The notes below the pieces were generated by a model. It saw only the letters and a list, made by a program, of their open reading frames with translations. It searched no databases and was not told the origin of the DNA. DNA of 64,000 nucleotides from assembly GCA_964565165.1 (NCBI GenBank), contig CAZMDJ010000003.1:5044-69043 (forward strand), in the 5' to 3' direction. The DNA is from ZLKRG08 sp964565165 (GTDB taxonomy: Bacteria; Actinomycetota; Actinomycetes; Nanopelagicales; Nanopelagicaceae). The translations under genes were made by a program, and so were the position numbers. Numbering within the stretch: position 1 is the stretch's first letter; each line of letters starts with the position of its first letter. Positions 46,350-59,900 of the stretch are shown here, piece by piece.

Positions 46350-47995
46350 TTTCCAAACCAACCTTGAATTGCACCAACTACATCTGAACCTTTAACAATT
46401 AGCACCAAGACAAAGTAAACGCAGATTCCAAGTAATCTATATGAATATCTGGTTAGTGCAGTTCGTTGCCAGCTAGATGCATCTCGCTCTGAATTAGCCA
46501 TTGCATACATTGCGCCGATAATCACTGTTGGGATTGTCAGAACCACAAATGCTGATCGCAAATATGTGTATGGATCTTCGATCTGTGATGCCAATACATT
46601 TGCGAAGTAGGTGCCAATTAAAATCATGATTACAGTCTTAACTGCACCGGTTGGCAAGAACTTACCTTTGAATGCAGCTTCTGGAATGTAATGGGTGTAT
46701 CGCTCGATAATTGATGGAAGTACGAATAGAGCTGTACCGATCCAAAGTTCGAGTGAGTTACCGATAAATAGCTCTGCAGTTAGATTAAAGAGAACCGCTC
46801 TAAAGACAATGACAACTGAGGTGTGACGTGAATGCACATCCTGAGGTTCTGATTCCTCATGTAGAGCGTTTGTACGTACGGGATATCCATAAGTTACAAA
46901 CTCTTCTAGCAACATGCGACCAACTAAAACGATAGCCGCAAAGATTGCAATCTTATTTGCCTCAGGCATGATGGTTACTTTGTAGCCAGATAGGCCGCCA
47001 AGTGCGTAAACCATCTTCTGCACTCCCCAACCCATTAATAAAGCTGCAAGTGCATAGTCAGTTGCACGTTCCCAGAACGAGGCGAAATCTTTAACTTCGC
47101 GACGTAATGGACGGAATGCACTTGCTAGAAGTCCTGGAACAAACCAGAGCATTACGTAACCGACTGTGGTTAGTAGTGAATGACGAGAATCGATATTTCC
47201 CGAAAGGAAAACACCGCCAAAATATAGGAATGCAGCGAAGAAACCTGCATAGGCATCAAGTAGACCAATAAGAATTCCGGCCATTGTTAAACCAAGCGTT
47301 GCAGGTAGCGCTTTGAAGTGCGCTGCATGTAGTGCCTGAGAAGCGACAATGAAAGCGGCTGGATAAAGCAGGTAGCTAACTGAACCAATCATTGATCGCA
47401 GATATGTGCCGTCAATAATTAAACGGTGCATCAATGGGCTAAAACGTGAGAACTGAAATGCTGCTAATCCGAATTCGCGATCCGCTAACCCAGTTAATGG
47501 AAAGCGCCATGTTCTTAGTCGATCTCCCCAACCAGGTTTACGTTTAATTTTCTCTAGTTCGCCTGTCTCAATCGCTTCGAGTGAGCTCTGCTCGACATCG
47601 CCTTCTGAACTTCCAGAGGTATCTGATTCATTCTTTGAACCACCAACAGCGCCAAGAATAGAAAGCGCTGCGACTGCTAAGCCAGTTGTTCCCACTGGAT
47701 CATCAGCAGGATTAAATGGTGCCAATTCGCCAGGGCATAGGTCGTCCCACTTGATAATTCCTTTTGAAGTTTTGCAGAACTTTAATGTTTGTGTACTTAC
47801 TACGCCGCTGTCATCACTAACTTCAATATCTACCTCATGATGTCCAGGCGGTACATCTGCAGGAATTTGAATATCAAGCGCTTCAGCTTCTGATGTTGTT
47901 ATGCGATCAATTAAAACTGTGTCTTTAGCCCAGGAAGGCATCGTAAGAAGCTGTAACCCCACGATTGCTGCAAGCACTAGTAACTTCTTCTTCAT
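46346..47995 (-). CDS. Polytopic membrane protein with extracellular Ig-like N-terminal domain, function unknown
   Basis: A 549-residue protein, not recognised as a known family. A signal peptide (MKKKLLVLAAIVGLQLLTM) is followed by a beta-rich domain (about 25-95; PADVPPGHHEVDIEVSDDSG) with two cysteines (KFCKTSKG and DDLCPGEL). One membrane segment (about 107-120) follows, then a charged stretch of about 55 residues and 9-10 membrane segments from about 185 to 545. Its ATG shares a base with the TAA of the giant gene, so it is translated directly after it. Export, anchoring or assembly of the giant protein is a reasonable but untested guess. Confidence 0.7.
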   Translation of the reverse strand: MKKKLLVLAAIVGLQLLTMPSWAKDTVLIDRITTSEAEALDIQIPADVPPGHHEVDIEVSDDSGVVSTQTLKFCKTSKGIIKWDDLCPGELAPFNPADDPVGTTGLAVAALSILGAVGGSKNESDTSGSSEGDVEQSSLEAIETGELEKIKRKPGWGDRLRTWRFPLTGLADREFGLAAFQFSRFSPLMHRLIIDGTYLRSMIGSVSYLLYPAAFIVASQALHAAHFKALPATLGLTMAGILIGLLDAYAGFFAAFLYFGGVFLSGNIDSRHSLLTTVGYVMLWFVPGLLASAFRPLRREVKDFASFWERATDYALAALLMGWGVQKMVYALGGLSGYKVTIMPEANKIAIFAAIVLVGRMLLEEFVTYGYPVRTNALHEESEPQDVHSRHTSVVIVFRAVLFNLTAELFIGNSLELWIGTALFVLPSIIERYTHYIPEAAFKGKFLPTGAVKTVIMILIGTYFANVLASQIEDPYTYLRSAFVVLTIPTVIIGAMYAMANSERDASSWQRTALTRYSYRLLGICVYFVLVLIVKGSDVVGAIQGWFGN

Positions 47996-50900
47996 TACTT
48001 ACCTTCCTTAATTGTTACTTTAACTTTCTGTCCTGGTTTCAAATTTGTCACATTGAATTTTGCATTCGAACCAGAAGTCTTTGGCGTGATATTTACTTTC
48101 TTCGCTGCAGGTTGCCTAGCAGTACTTGCCTTGGGTGCAGCTTGTGCCTTTTCAACAATAGTTACCTTCACCTTTTGGCCAGGCTGCAAATTAGTTACGT
48201 TTACGTTTGCACTGGTATCTGTGGTCTTAGGTTCAATCTTCACAGGTGCGCTACTTGGCTTAGTTGTTGGAGCCGATGCACTTGCAGATGGTTTAGTAGA
48301 TGCTGACGCACTTGCTGAAGGCTTCGCTGATGCAGATGCAGAGGTAGATGGTTTAGCTGTCGCACTTGCTGAAGGCTTCGCTGATGCAGAAGCGCTTGCA
48401 GATGGTTTAGCAGAAGCTGATGCGCTCGGTGAAGATGATGGCTTCGGTGAAGAAGTTGGTGATGGAGAAGATGAAGGCTTCGGAGTTGCACTCGGAGATG
48501 CACTCGGTGAAGGAGTTGGCTTCAATGTTGGCGATGCAGAAGGCGATGCACTTGGTGTCGCACTTGGTGTTGCACTCGGGGTTGCAGAAGGTGTTGGCAT
48601 TACCGATGGAGTCGGTGAAGGTGACGGCGAAGCAGACGGTCTTGGCGTTGGTGTTGGTGTTGTGGGAGTTGATGGAGTTGTTGGAGCAGATGCGCCACCG
48701 CCACCGCCACCTCCGCCACCGCCAGAGTTATTAGAAGGAGCAGCTGCAAATGTAATTGTTACTGCTGATGAAGTTACAGATCCGTAGGTGCTATCTCCTG
48801 CTTTTGTTGCAGTTGCAATACAAGTACCCGCTCCATTTGCAGTAACCGATCCGGTACTTGATACAGCGCAACCTGCCGCCGTTCCGCCAGTAATTGCGTA
48901 TGTAATTGAACCAGTTCCGCTACCACCAGAAGTTATTAGCGCAACCGGTGTACCTACAGTTGCGTTCGAACCAGTAACGCTTAACGCCGCTTGAGATTGT
49001 GCTGCTACGCCAATAGTCACAACTTTAGATACGTTCTTTACGATGCCACCAATAGTTACCGCTGCATTAATTGTGAATGAAGCAGCAGCCGAAATTGCGG
49101 TTGGAGTTCCAGAGATGGTTCCCATCGCTGGATCGAAAGTTAATCCTGCCGGAAGTGTTCCGGTCAATGAATAAACAATTGAGGACCCAGCTTCTGCCTG
49201 AATTGACGTTGAGATTGGCGTAATTGCATTTCCAACGGATCCGGTAAGAGTCGTAACTGATGTAGAAATTGCAGGATCGGTAATAAAGGTAGTTGATGTA
49301 GTTGCGCTACCAGTTCCAGCTGAGTTAGTTGCAGTCACAACTGCGTTGTACTGAGTACCGGGCGCTAATCCTGTTAAATTCGCAGAAGTTGTTGTTGAAG
49401 TAGTTGTAACAGTTGAGCCGGTGTTTACCGGTACCGCACTGATTGAATATTGAGTGATTGATGCTCCACCGGTATTTGTTGGCGCAGTGAAAGTTACATC
49501 AGCTGTTGAAGTGCTGCCGGTTGGCACTGATGCATTTACGCCGCTTGGTGATGATGGTGCACTTGCATTAACACCGATAGTTATTGTTGCCGTACCCGTA
49601 TCAACTGTTCCACTTGGCAGAGTGGTTGAAACAGTAATCACAAATTGTGTTGGCGAAATAGCAACAGTTGGAGTTCCAGAAATTTCACCAGTATTTGGGT
49701 CCAAAGTTAAGCCCGCAGGGAGTGGCCCTGCAATTGAATAGGTTGTTCCTGTAGCGCCAAGTGCAACAATTGAAACTGTAATTGGAGTAATCGCTTGATC
49801 AATAGTTGTAGTCAAGCTATTTGTTGATGGAGTGACACCTACTGGAGTAACAATTCGAGTTGAAGCAGTTGTATCCGGGCCGGTTCCTGCTGAGTTGGTA
49901 GCTGCAACAGATACAACATATTCAGTACCCGGTACAAGATTTGTGACAGTTACTGCTGAACCAATTACTGACGCCGATGGTGTCGCATTAATAATCGTGC
50001 CTGATGAGACAGGTGTAATTGCAATTGCATATGTAGTGATTGTTGCGCCACCATCGTATGTAGATGCACCAATGTTTACAGCTGCCGTTGTCGCAGTTGG
50101 TGTAGTTGCAGATACTGATGCTGGTGCGCCAGGAACTACAGGATTAACGCCCAATGTAAATGTCGTTGTACCGGTAACAGTCGCACCACCAGTAACCGTT
50201 GCTGTCGCAGTAACAGTAAATGTTGTTGCGTTGATTGCGACTGTTGGTGTTCCAGAAATTTCTCCAGTTGTTGTATCAAGTGTTAATCCTGCAGGTAGCG
50301 CGCCGCTTACAGAATATGAAACTCCTGTTGGATTAGAACCAGTAATGGCAGCAGAGATAGGCGTGATTGCCTGGCCAACAGAAGCTGTTTCACTTGATGA
50401 ACTTAATGAAACACCAAGCGGAGTTGTGAAGGTAGAACTTTGAGAAGTCGTGCCACTGCCTGAACTATTAGCTGCAGTTGATGTAACTGTGTAAGTAGTA
50501 CCTGGTGCAAGTGAAGTTGTCGGTACAGATGTTGAAGTTGTGTTTTCGACAACCGGCGTACCACCGCCAACTGGCGTGAAAGTTGTTTGATAGCCAGTAA
50601 TTGTTGCGCCGCCATTTGATGTTGGTGCGGTCAAAACAACTGTTGCTGCAGTTGATGAAGTTGCAGTTGCAGATTGAATTCCTGGAGCAGATGGTGGCGC
50701 TGCTGGGGTTGTAATTGAAGTTGCAGCTGATGTTGCACTTCCCTGACCAACTGCGTTAATCGCTACTGTAGATATTGAATAGGTAGTGCCTGCTGCTAGG
50801 CCACTTAATGTGACAGCGTTTGAAATATCTGCAGCGTTTACAGTTAAGTTAATAGGGGTTCCGCCACCTGTAGGTGTTGCAGTTATCTTGTAAGAAGTGA

Positions 50901-53900
50901 TCGCAGATCCACCGTCAACTGTCGCTGCACCAACCGTTACCGAAGCGGTTGAATAAGTTGGCGCAGTTGCCGAAACAGTTGCTGGAGCACCAGGTACAGT
51001 TGCAGGCGCAACAGGTAATGAAAGCGCTGAAGCAGTTGAAGAACCCACACTGTTATTAGCAACCACTGAATATTGATAATTAGTTCCGTTTGTTAAGCCA
51101 GAGATTCGACATCCGACCGCTGGATCTGTTGCTGTACATGTACCGGCAGATGAACCATCTGGATTCTTCGCTGTAACTGTATAGCTGGTGATTGCAGCGC
51201 CGCCAGTTGATGAAGGTGCGGTAAATGTAACTGTGGCAGCGGTGTTTTCAACTGTTGCTGTTGGAGAAGTTGGTACGCCAGGTGAAGTTGCTGGTGTTGA
51301 AGTTGCTGAGGTTGATGGCGCTGAAGAACCGGATGAATTCGTTGCAACAGTTGTAAATGAATATGCGGTTCCGTTAGTTAGACCTGCAATTGTGCAACTT
51401 GTTGCTGGTGAAATAACGGTGCAAGATCCGGCGGTTGATCCATCAGGATTTTTTGCAGTAACGGTGTAAGAAGTTGGTATTCCACCACTGCCACTTCCTT
51501 GGGCTACATCGATAGTTACTGAGCCATTGCCTGAAGTTAATGTCTGTGTCGGCGCATCAGGCGCAGCTGGCACCCAAACTGCAGTTAGCGTTGTGTTAGT
51601 TGTAGGAGTAATTGTCGATTGAGGTGCAACAGTTGTAGATCCTGTTGACCAAGCTGTCAATGCAAATCGAGTTCTGGTGATACCGGTTGTCGGTGCAGTC
51701 TGAACGGTTGTACTTGGTGCAACCAATTGAGTAGATGGCGCAGTACCTGTTGTTGCACCAGCAATTGAATAAGAGACACCAATTAGCGCAGCAGACCATT
51801 GCGCAGTAAGTGTTACTGCATATGCAGGCATGGTGTACGTGCTGCCTGCAGCCATCACGTTTGTGCCGTCGCTCCAACCTAAGAAATTCTTTGTGGCATC
51901 TGTATTAGTTGGAGTTGCTGCCAATGTAAATGTTGAGCCGTACGCAGTATTTCCTTGAGTAGGTACTGAGCCAGTACCACCGGTACCCAAGTCATAAGTA
52001 ACCGCATATGAAGCTGCTACCCATTTTGCAGTAAAGGTTACGTCGCGATCAGGCATTGTATAAACAGCACCGGATGCAAAAGGAGCTGCCACATCTAACC
52101 AACCATCAAAGTTGTAACCAGTTCTAGTTGGTATAACCGAAGTTACGGTTACTGAGTCGTTGTAAGAATGCGATGTAGCGCTCAAAGTTGTTGAACTAGT
52201 TCCTTGGTTTAGGTCATAAGCAACGGTGTGGGAATTTGATGTCCACTGAGCAGTAAGAGTTACACCGTTTGGATTTGCAAGTGTGTAATTGGCGCCAGCG
52301 CCATAAGTGTTTGTTCCATCGCTCCAGCCTGCAAAGGCGTAGCCAACTTTGCTAATCGCTGCCGCCAAAGTAATCGTTGTTGTAAATGCACCTGTCTGCG
52401 TACTGGTAACCAATGTCCCGCCATTGCCTGCATATGTTGCAGTAATTGTCGCTGGTGTCCATTGTGCAGCTAAGACGTAATGGTTATCGCGAACTTGATA
52501 CGCAGATGCTGCGGCAACAGTTTCGCCACTTTGATCTTTCCAATTAACAAAGTTATAGCCAGCACGAGTTGGTGTTGCATTTGTAGTGATGTTCTGAAGA
52601 TCATTACACATGTTCCCTGCATTAGCGCATTCACTATCAATATCTGATTCGGCAGGAGTTATAACTGCATGAGTGCCGCCATTTAATACGTATTTAACTA
52701 CGAAACGTTTGATCCATTGCGCTGTAAATGTAGTTCCACCATCTTGCACAATATAAGTAGAACCTTCAGCATAAATAGTTCCAGACGTACTCTTCCAGCC
52801 AACAAAGGCATATACCTGGGTATTTACGGTGACTGTTGCGGAATCAATATTTTGAAGAGTGTAATTCGAACCAAAAGCACGAGTAACCGTTGTAGTTGCA
52901 AGAGTTAGCCCTGATGAAGTGCTTCCATCTACCGTACCTGCGTTGAAGTTAAGGGTTTGATTTGCCGGTGTCCAAATTGCATAAAGAGTTGTATTAGCTG
53001 TCGGTGTATACGAACCACTAATTACTGAACCTGTTGGAGATGTCGACCACCCAGAAAGCGAGTACCCAGTCTTTGTCATTCCAGATGCATCCGGAAGCGA
53101 TAAGCCAGTACCAGAAGTTGTATATGTTGCTGCGCCATTTGTTGCAGATCCTGTTGCACCATTTGTGTTCCAAGTGATGTTGTAAGTACCTGGAGACCAT
53201 TGCGCATAAAGAGTTACAGATTGTGTAGGCGTATACAGACCGCTAATTACAGTTGAAGTTTCAGACCAACCGCTAAATACATAGCCAGCTTTCTCCATTG
53301 TTCCAACAGTTGGCAAGCTTATTGCTGAACTTCCATAAGCAAATGAATCCGATGTGCGCGATGCGGATCCTGTTGCACCGGTATTTGGGTTATAAGTAAT
53401 TGTGTAAACCAATGGCGACCATTGCGCTGCAAAAGTTACGTTTGCTGTAGACATGGTGAAAGTCTGTCCAACACTGTAAATCGTTGAACCTGATGCCCAA
53501 CCAGTAAATGTATAACCGGTACGAGTTAGTCCTGTTCCGGCTGCAACTGTAAAAGTCTGACCACTTGAATGCGTTGGCTCTGTTGGAACATTTCCTGTTC
53601 CGCCATTTGCATCATATGTAACCACGTACTGAAGAGCTGTCCAGACTGCAGTCAAAGTTACATTGCTAGCCCCAACAGTGTAAGTAGAACCATATACATA
53701 TGAAACATTTGCTTGATCGGTCCAGCCAGTAAATGTGTAACCGGTATTAGATAAACCAGTTCCTGCTGCTACTGAGAAGGTTTGTCCGATGGTCTTGTTG
53801 GCCTCTGTTGGGAGCGTTCCGGTGCCAGAACCGCTATTTACATAAGTAATTGTGTAGCTAACTGCGCTCCACTTTGCGAACAAAGTAAGCGCTGCAGAGG

Positions 53901-56900
53901 TGCTGTAGGAATCGCTTGCTGCATAGTTTGTACCAGTTCCATCAGCTGCAGTATTCCAACCATTAAATGCGTAACCACTCTTAGTCATTCCCGCAGGAGG
54001 AGATGCAATTGAATAAGCAGTACCGCCAGTTACGAAAGCACCTGTTGTAGGAACGGTAGTTGAACCACCATTTGAGTTATATGTAATTGGATATGAGATT
54101 CCACTCCACTGTGCATATAAAGTGATGTTTGCAGTTGGTGAATATGCAGTTCCGTTTGGCCCAACCAAAGTTCCGCTAGATGCTGCAGTAAACCAACCAT
54201 TAAATGTGTAACCAGGTCGTGTTGGCAGCGGAAGTGTTACCGGAGTTCCTAAATTGAAGTTGGCAGATGTTGGTGAAACTGTTCCGCTATTTGCATCATA
54301 AGTAATTACGTAAGGTGCTGGAGTAACTACTGCACTTGGTGCAGATTGTGCAGAGCTTCCAGCTCCATCATTTGCAGTTGCTTTAAATGTGTAAGCAGAT
54401 CCGTTAGTCAATCCAGCAACTGTGCAAGATGTTGCAGGCGAAGTTACTGTGCAAGTTCCAACTGCATTGTTATTTGAATCGTATGCAGTAACTGTGTATG
54501 AAGTTGGTGCCGGTGCTGAAGGTGCATAAGAAAGAACAATTACACCTGAACCACCAGATGAACCTGCGCCACCACCAGATCCAGTATTGGCTGCACCTGC
54601 AGCTTGCACTCCTGGATAGGCAGTTCCATAACCATTACCACCAGCTGCATAAGTAACTGATGCGCCAGAAATACTTAACGCAAGACCTGCGCCACCAAGA
54701 CCAGGAGATGTATTTCCAACAATCGGATATCCGGCAGAGATAGCACCGCCACCACCGCCGCCTTGTAGTGATGCGCTATTACCGCAACCAGGACCACCGG
54801 CATTTGCGTACATTGCCCAATCAGTAAAAGTTGCTTGCGTTGGCGTTCCGCCAGCATTCAAAGTACACGTACCTGATGGCGCATAACCACCGCCACCAGA
54901 ACCACCGCTTGTTCCACTTGCACTTCCGCCGCCACCGCCTTTAGCGGTTACAGATGCAAATACTGAATCACCACCACTTGCACCAATAGCTGTAGATGTA
55001 TTTCCAGTTCCACCAGCTCCAACTGTCATCGATAAAGTCGAACCAGGCGTAACTGAATAAGAAGGATTGTAAAGAAGTCCGCCGCCGCCGCCGCCACCGG
55101 CGTTGCCTCCCCAACCACCACCGCCGCCACCGCCAACTACAAGAACCGCCATGTTTGTTACGTTGGCAGGAACTGTGACAGTTGAGCTACCGGTAGTAGT
55201 AACTTTATAAACACAATTTCCATTTGTTAAAACGAATGGAGAAACACAAGATACTGATCCATTTGTAACTGAAACAGTCGCAGTTGTATTACCTGCAGTA
55301 GCCGAGACCGTTGGAGCCGCTGGAACCAACATAGTCCACTTTGCATAAATTGTTGTATCGCCAAATAAGGTAATAGTTGCACCATCAATATATGGAGTAC
55401 CTGTTCCATTTGCTGCTGTTGTCCAGCCATCAAATGCATAACCTGCGATTGCAAAGGTTCCGATATTGATATGGAATGCCTTGCCTGCAGTAAAGGTTTG
55501 TGTCGCCATTGTGCCCGAAGCTGTTGTTCCTGCTACGGCATTTGAATTGAAGGTAAGTGTGTAGTTATTTGCATTCCAAATTGCATAAAGCGTTGTGTTA
55601 CCCGTCGGGGTCAATGTTGTGATTGAAGTAGTGCCTGCAGCAGTAGTCGCCCACCCACCGAATGAATAGCCAGTCTTTGTCATAGTTCCGACTGTCGCAA
55701 AAGAGGTAATTGCCGCACTGCCATATGTGTAATTCTGAGTAGCTACAGACGCAGTACCTGAACCGGCATTGTTTGAATAGGTAACTACATAAATCTGAGC
55801 TGTCCACTGCGCATATAAAGTAATTGCGCCATACAGTGTTACTGACTGCTTATCTGTGTAAGAAGTACCAGTTCCACCTGCAACCGTATTCCAACCATTG
55901 AAGGTATAGCCGGTGCGGGTAAATGCATTTGCATTGATTGTGAAAGCGGTACCAGCAGTAAAGCTCTGATTAGTCATGGTGCCAGCACCAGAGTTAGCGT
56001 TGAAAGTTATGGCATATGTATTTGCGCTCCACTTTGCATAAATCGTCATTGCTGCATACAAAGTTAAAGATTGTGCATTTGTATAAGCGGCACCTGTGCC
56101 ATCCGCATTAGCTGTCCAACCTGAGAATGTGTAACCAGTGCGAGCAATCTGAGTTGTGTTACTTGTTAAAGCAAGCGCTGTACCTGCTGTATATGTCTGG
56201 TTCGCAATTGTTCCAGTACCACCATTTGCATTAAAGGTAACTGCAAATGTTGTTGCCTGCCAGACTGCGTACAAAGTGATTGATCCAGTTGGTGTGTAGC
56301 TTGCACCTCCAGCATATGCTGCGGTTGTTGCAGTGCTTGTAGTCGCCCAACCTAAGAAGTTATATCCAGTCTTAACCATTGTGCCAACAGTTGCTAAATT
56401 GACAGCGTTGCTAGAAGTTAATGACATCGAAGCAACTGAAGGCGCACCCGATGACGGTGTTGATCCTAGATTTGCATTAAATGTAATTGTGAAATTCCAT
56501 TGGGCATAAAGCGTGATATTTCCTGCGCCAGTGTATGAAGCACCAACCGCATAGTTGGTTCCACTGCCATCTGCTGCAGTATTCCAACCACTAAATGTGT
56601 AATTAGTTTTAGCAAGCGTTCCACTATTTGTTGCCAATGTTCCAGCGATGCTATTTACAAAGTTTGTTGGGTAAGGAATTGTTCCGCTGGTTGCGCCGTT
56701 CGCGTTGTAAGTAACTAGCGAGTTCCATTGAGCGTAAACCGTAACATTGCCTGTAGGTGAAGTTAAATATGTGTTGAAAGCTGAACCAGTTGCAGCATAT
56801 GTAGGGATGGCAGGAGTTGAAGTTGTGATTCCGTACTTCTCTTTTAGGAACATCTCGACTTGCAACACTTCTGCAGCTGTTAAAGTGCTGTTATAAATCA

Positions 56901-59900
56901 CTAAGTCAGCCAGTTGCCAATCTGAATATTCGCCAGAAACCCCGTTATTTACCGAAATATTGGCAGGCAAGTAAGTAATAGTTGAGGTTGCATTATTTTT
57001 TGCTAAACCGTCATAAATTAGGTTATTTCCATAATCACAAATTACATGAAAACTACTATCAGCTACGTTAGTGGATGGAGTTATCCAACCGTTGTGATAC
57101 GCAACTCCAACGTGGCCTGCATAAAAACCAGTTAGCCAATTAATGTTTGTGGCATCAATTAATCGACCTTTAGTTACTCCCGAATATCTGGCAACAAAAC
57201 AAAGCGTGTAATTCGTTAATTGGGTGTTTGGCAGAACAAAGCCAGATGTGCTCGCGCCACTTAAAACACTTATAGATTTAGAAGTTCCATTTGCAACCGC
57301 TACTGAAGCTACCGTTGGTGTACCTCTGATTGAAGTTGAATTTCGTCCATTTCCAGATTGATCAAGCATAATTCGGTTTACTGAATCCCAAGAGTTTGCG
57401 TTGTATTGCAAATACGGCGCAGGCAACATCGGTGGATTTACGCCAAACAAAGTTCCACTGCCGGTTGCAGAAGTATTCCAACCGGAAAATGTGTAATTTA
57501 AAGTGGAATTTGTTTTGGCAAGTGAACCAACATTTCTAGATAATAGAACATCTTCTGTCGCGCCCGTTATAGTTTCAGAATTTGGAGCAGTTCCGGCTGT
57601 ATTTGTATTTCCATCATATGTAAGTGTGTATGTCCACTTGGCATACAAAGTTAATGAAGAAGTTGGCGTGTAACTTGTACTTGCCGCTATGTCGGTACCA
57701 CTTCCATCTGCCGCAGTGTTCCAGCCTGCAAATGTAAATCCGCTTCGAGTAGCACCTGCTGCGGTTGTGATTGCGGCATCTGGTGCACTTTGAGTAACAG
57801 TTGAATTGGTTCCTGAACCACCATTCACATCAAAAGTAACAGTTAGCGCTTTATCAAAAGCAATGATGATGGTTCCTGCGCCACCTGCACCGCCACTTGC
57901 GCTTCCGGCTGAGCCACCACCACCGCCACCACCTTGACCATCAATACCTGCAGATCCAGCAACGGCTGCTGCAATGTAATTTCCGCCATTGCCGGCGCCA
58001 TTGAATAGCACACCAGTTCCACCAAGACCAATGTGAGTTCCTGAAAATGGTGAGTTGTATCCGCCGCCACCGCCACCGGAGCCGTAAATAACTGCTTTTC
58101 CGCTAATTGAATTTGTAGTTCCTAATAAACCATTACACATAACGCCATATTGAGCGGTCGGTCCGGCGCCACCCATTGCACCATTTGCAGTTGTTCCGGT
58201 ACCACCAGCTGTCTTGCCAGGCGTAGTGCAATTTGCTGCACCATTTCCCCAAGTTGCGCCACCTGCTCCGCCAGTTGCTGAATAAGTTGTTGCGCCAACT
58301 GTAATTGTCGAAGCAGAACCTGCTGTTGCTGGAGCACCACCTGCGCCAACCGTTAAAGATAAAACTTGCCCTGGTGTAACTGAAACATTTGTAGCTGCAG
58401 TTAAGCCACCACCACCACCACCGTTACCAACGTTCGCACCGCCACCGCCACCGCCACCAACCACCAATAAATCAATAGAAGTTACGCCTGCAGGAACCGT
58501 GTACGCGCACGCGGCTCCTGCAGGAAATTTAATTACTTGATTACCACCACCAGTTGAAGTCGTTGGAGAACAATTCAAAGTCCAAATCGCATATAAAGTT
58601 ATATTTCCAGTTGGCGTATAGCTTGAACCAGGCACATAACTTGTTCCCGATCCGTTTGCAGCCGTGTTCCAACTAGTAAACGTGTAACCAGATTTAACCA
58701 TTGTGCCAACTGTTGCAAGATTAATTGAAGCACTTGGCAAAGCAGATATGGTCGCTTGCGATGCAGTACCAGAAGTAGCGGTATTGATATTGAAAGTAAC
58801 TGTCGCGGTCCACTTTGCATACAAAGTTATGTTTCCGCTAGAAACGTATGACGCACCTAAAGCATAGTTAGATCCTGATCCATCCGCCGCAGTGTTCCAA
58901 CCAGATAATGTGTAACCTGTTTTTAATAACGTAGTTGGATTAGCTAAATTAAATGGAGCGGATCCTTTAGAAGTGTATACCGCTGGTACCGTACTTACTA
59001 CGGAAGTATTTGTATTTCCGCTATATGTAATTGTTGAATTCCATTGAGCGTATAAAGTGATATCGCCAGGAGATGAGTATGTTGCTAAACCTGCCGCATA
59101 ATTTGTGCCGCTTCCATCAGCTGCAGTATTCCAACCTGTAAATGTAAATCCGGTACGAGTTAAAGAACCTGAATTCGTGGCTAAAGTTGTAGTAGCGGCT
59201 ATTCCCACTGCAGTTGTTGGATTTGGAGCCGTCCCGGCATCTGAATTATTGTCATCGTAAGTTATCGTGGAATTCCATTGGGCATATAAGGTTAAATTTC
59301 CCGTTGGGGTATAGGTATATCCCTGTGCATAATTTGTACCAGTTCCGTTTGCCAAGGTATTCCAGCCAGTGAAGTGATAACCAGTTTTTGTGCCTGCATA
59401 ATTAGATTCAACTGTTAAATCAGAAATTGGGCTCGTTTGAGTTTGGGTTGCCGGAGCGGTACCAGTGCCACCATTTACATTGTATGCAAGTGTGAATTTA
59501 ACTAACGGGGCACAACGTGCAGCCAACTGATCAAACCAAAGATTCGAATAAGTACTCTGTCCGATCATTACATCGCCGGAATTACACAACATGCTTGCAG
59601 TCAATGTTTGCGTCGTATGAGTAATCAATTTTGGCGATGCTTGAGTTGCAATCAAATCAGTCTCAGCGCCAGCATCATTTAATAAAGGTAATGTTTTGCA
59701 TTTAAGACCAATATGAATTCCACTGGAATTTATCGCTTGATATCCAACTGCGGCCATACCATCTGGACAGAAAACGTAGTTTGCAGTTGCACGTAAAGTT
59801 GCTGATAGCGGGCTGACAGTTAGATCTGCATTCAAAGGTGCACACTTATAACCATTAACCATTGGGTTTTGGTTATAAGTTATGCCTACGACTACATTGT

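Noticed and set aside
48053..48787. A 244-codon open frame on the plus strand opposite the giant gene.
   Set aside because: It is the antisense of the Pro/Ser/Ala linker; the repetitive Ala/Asp/Gly/Leu protein follows from the repeat codons, and no ribosome site is seen.
49832..50443. A 203-codon plus-strand open frame opposite the FN3/Ig region.
   Set aside because: Composition mirrors the Thr/Ala/Gly/Val-rich codons of the opposite strand; no motif, start signal or neighbour supports it.
49000..59500. Regularly spaced similar sequences that might suggest a CRISPR array or satellite DNA.
   Set aside because: The units are 200 or more bases, divergent at the DNA level and in one coding frame; they are protein domain repeats.
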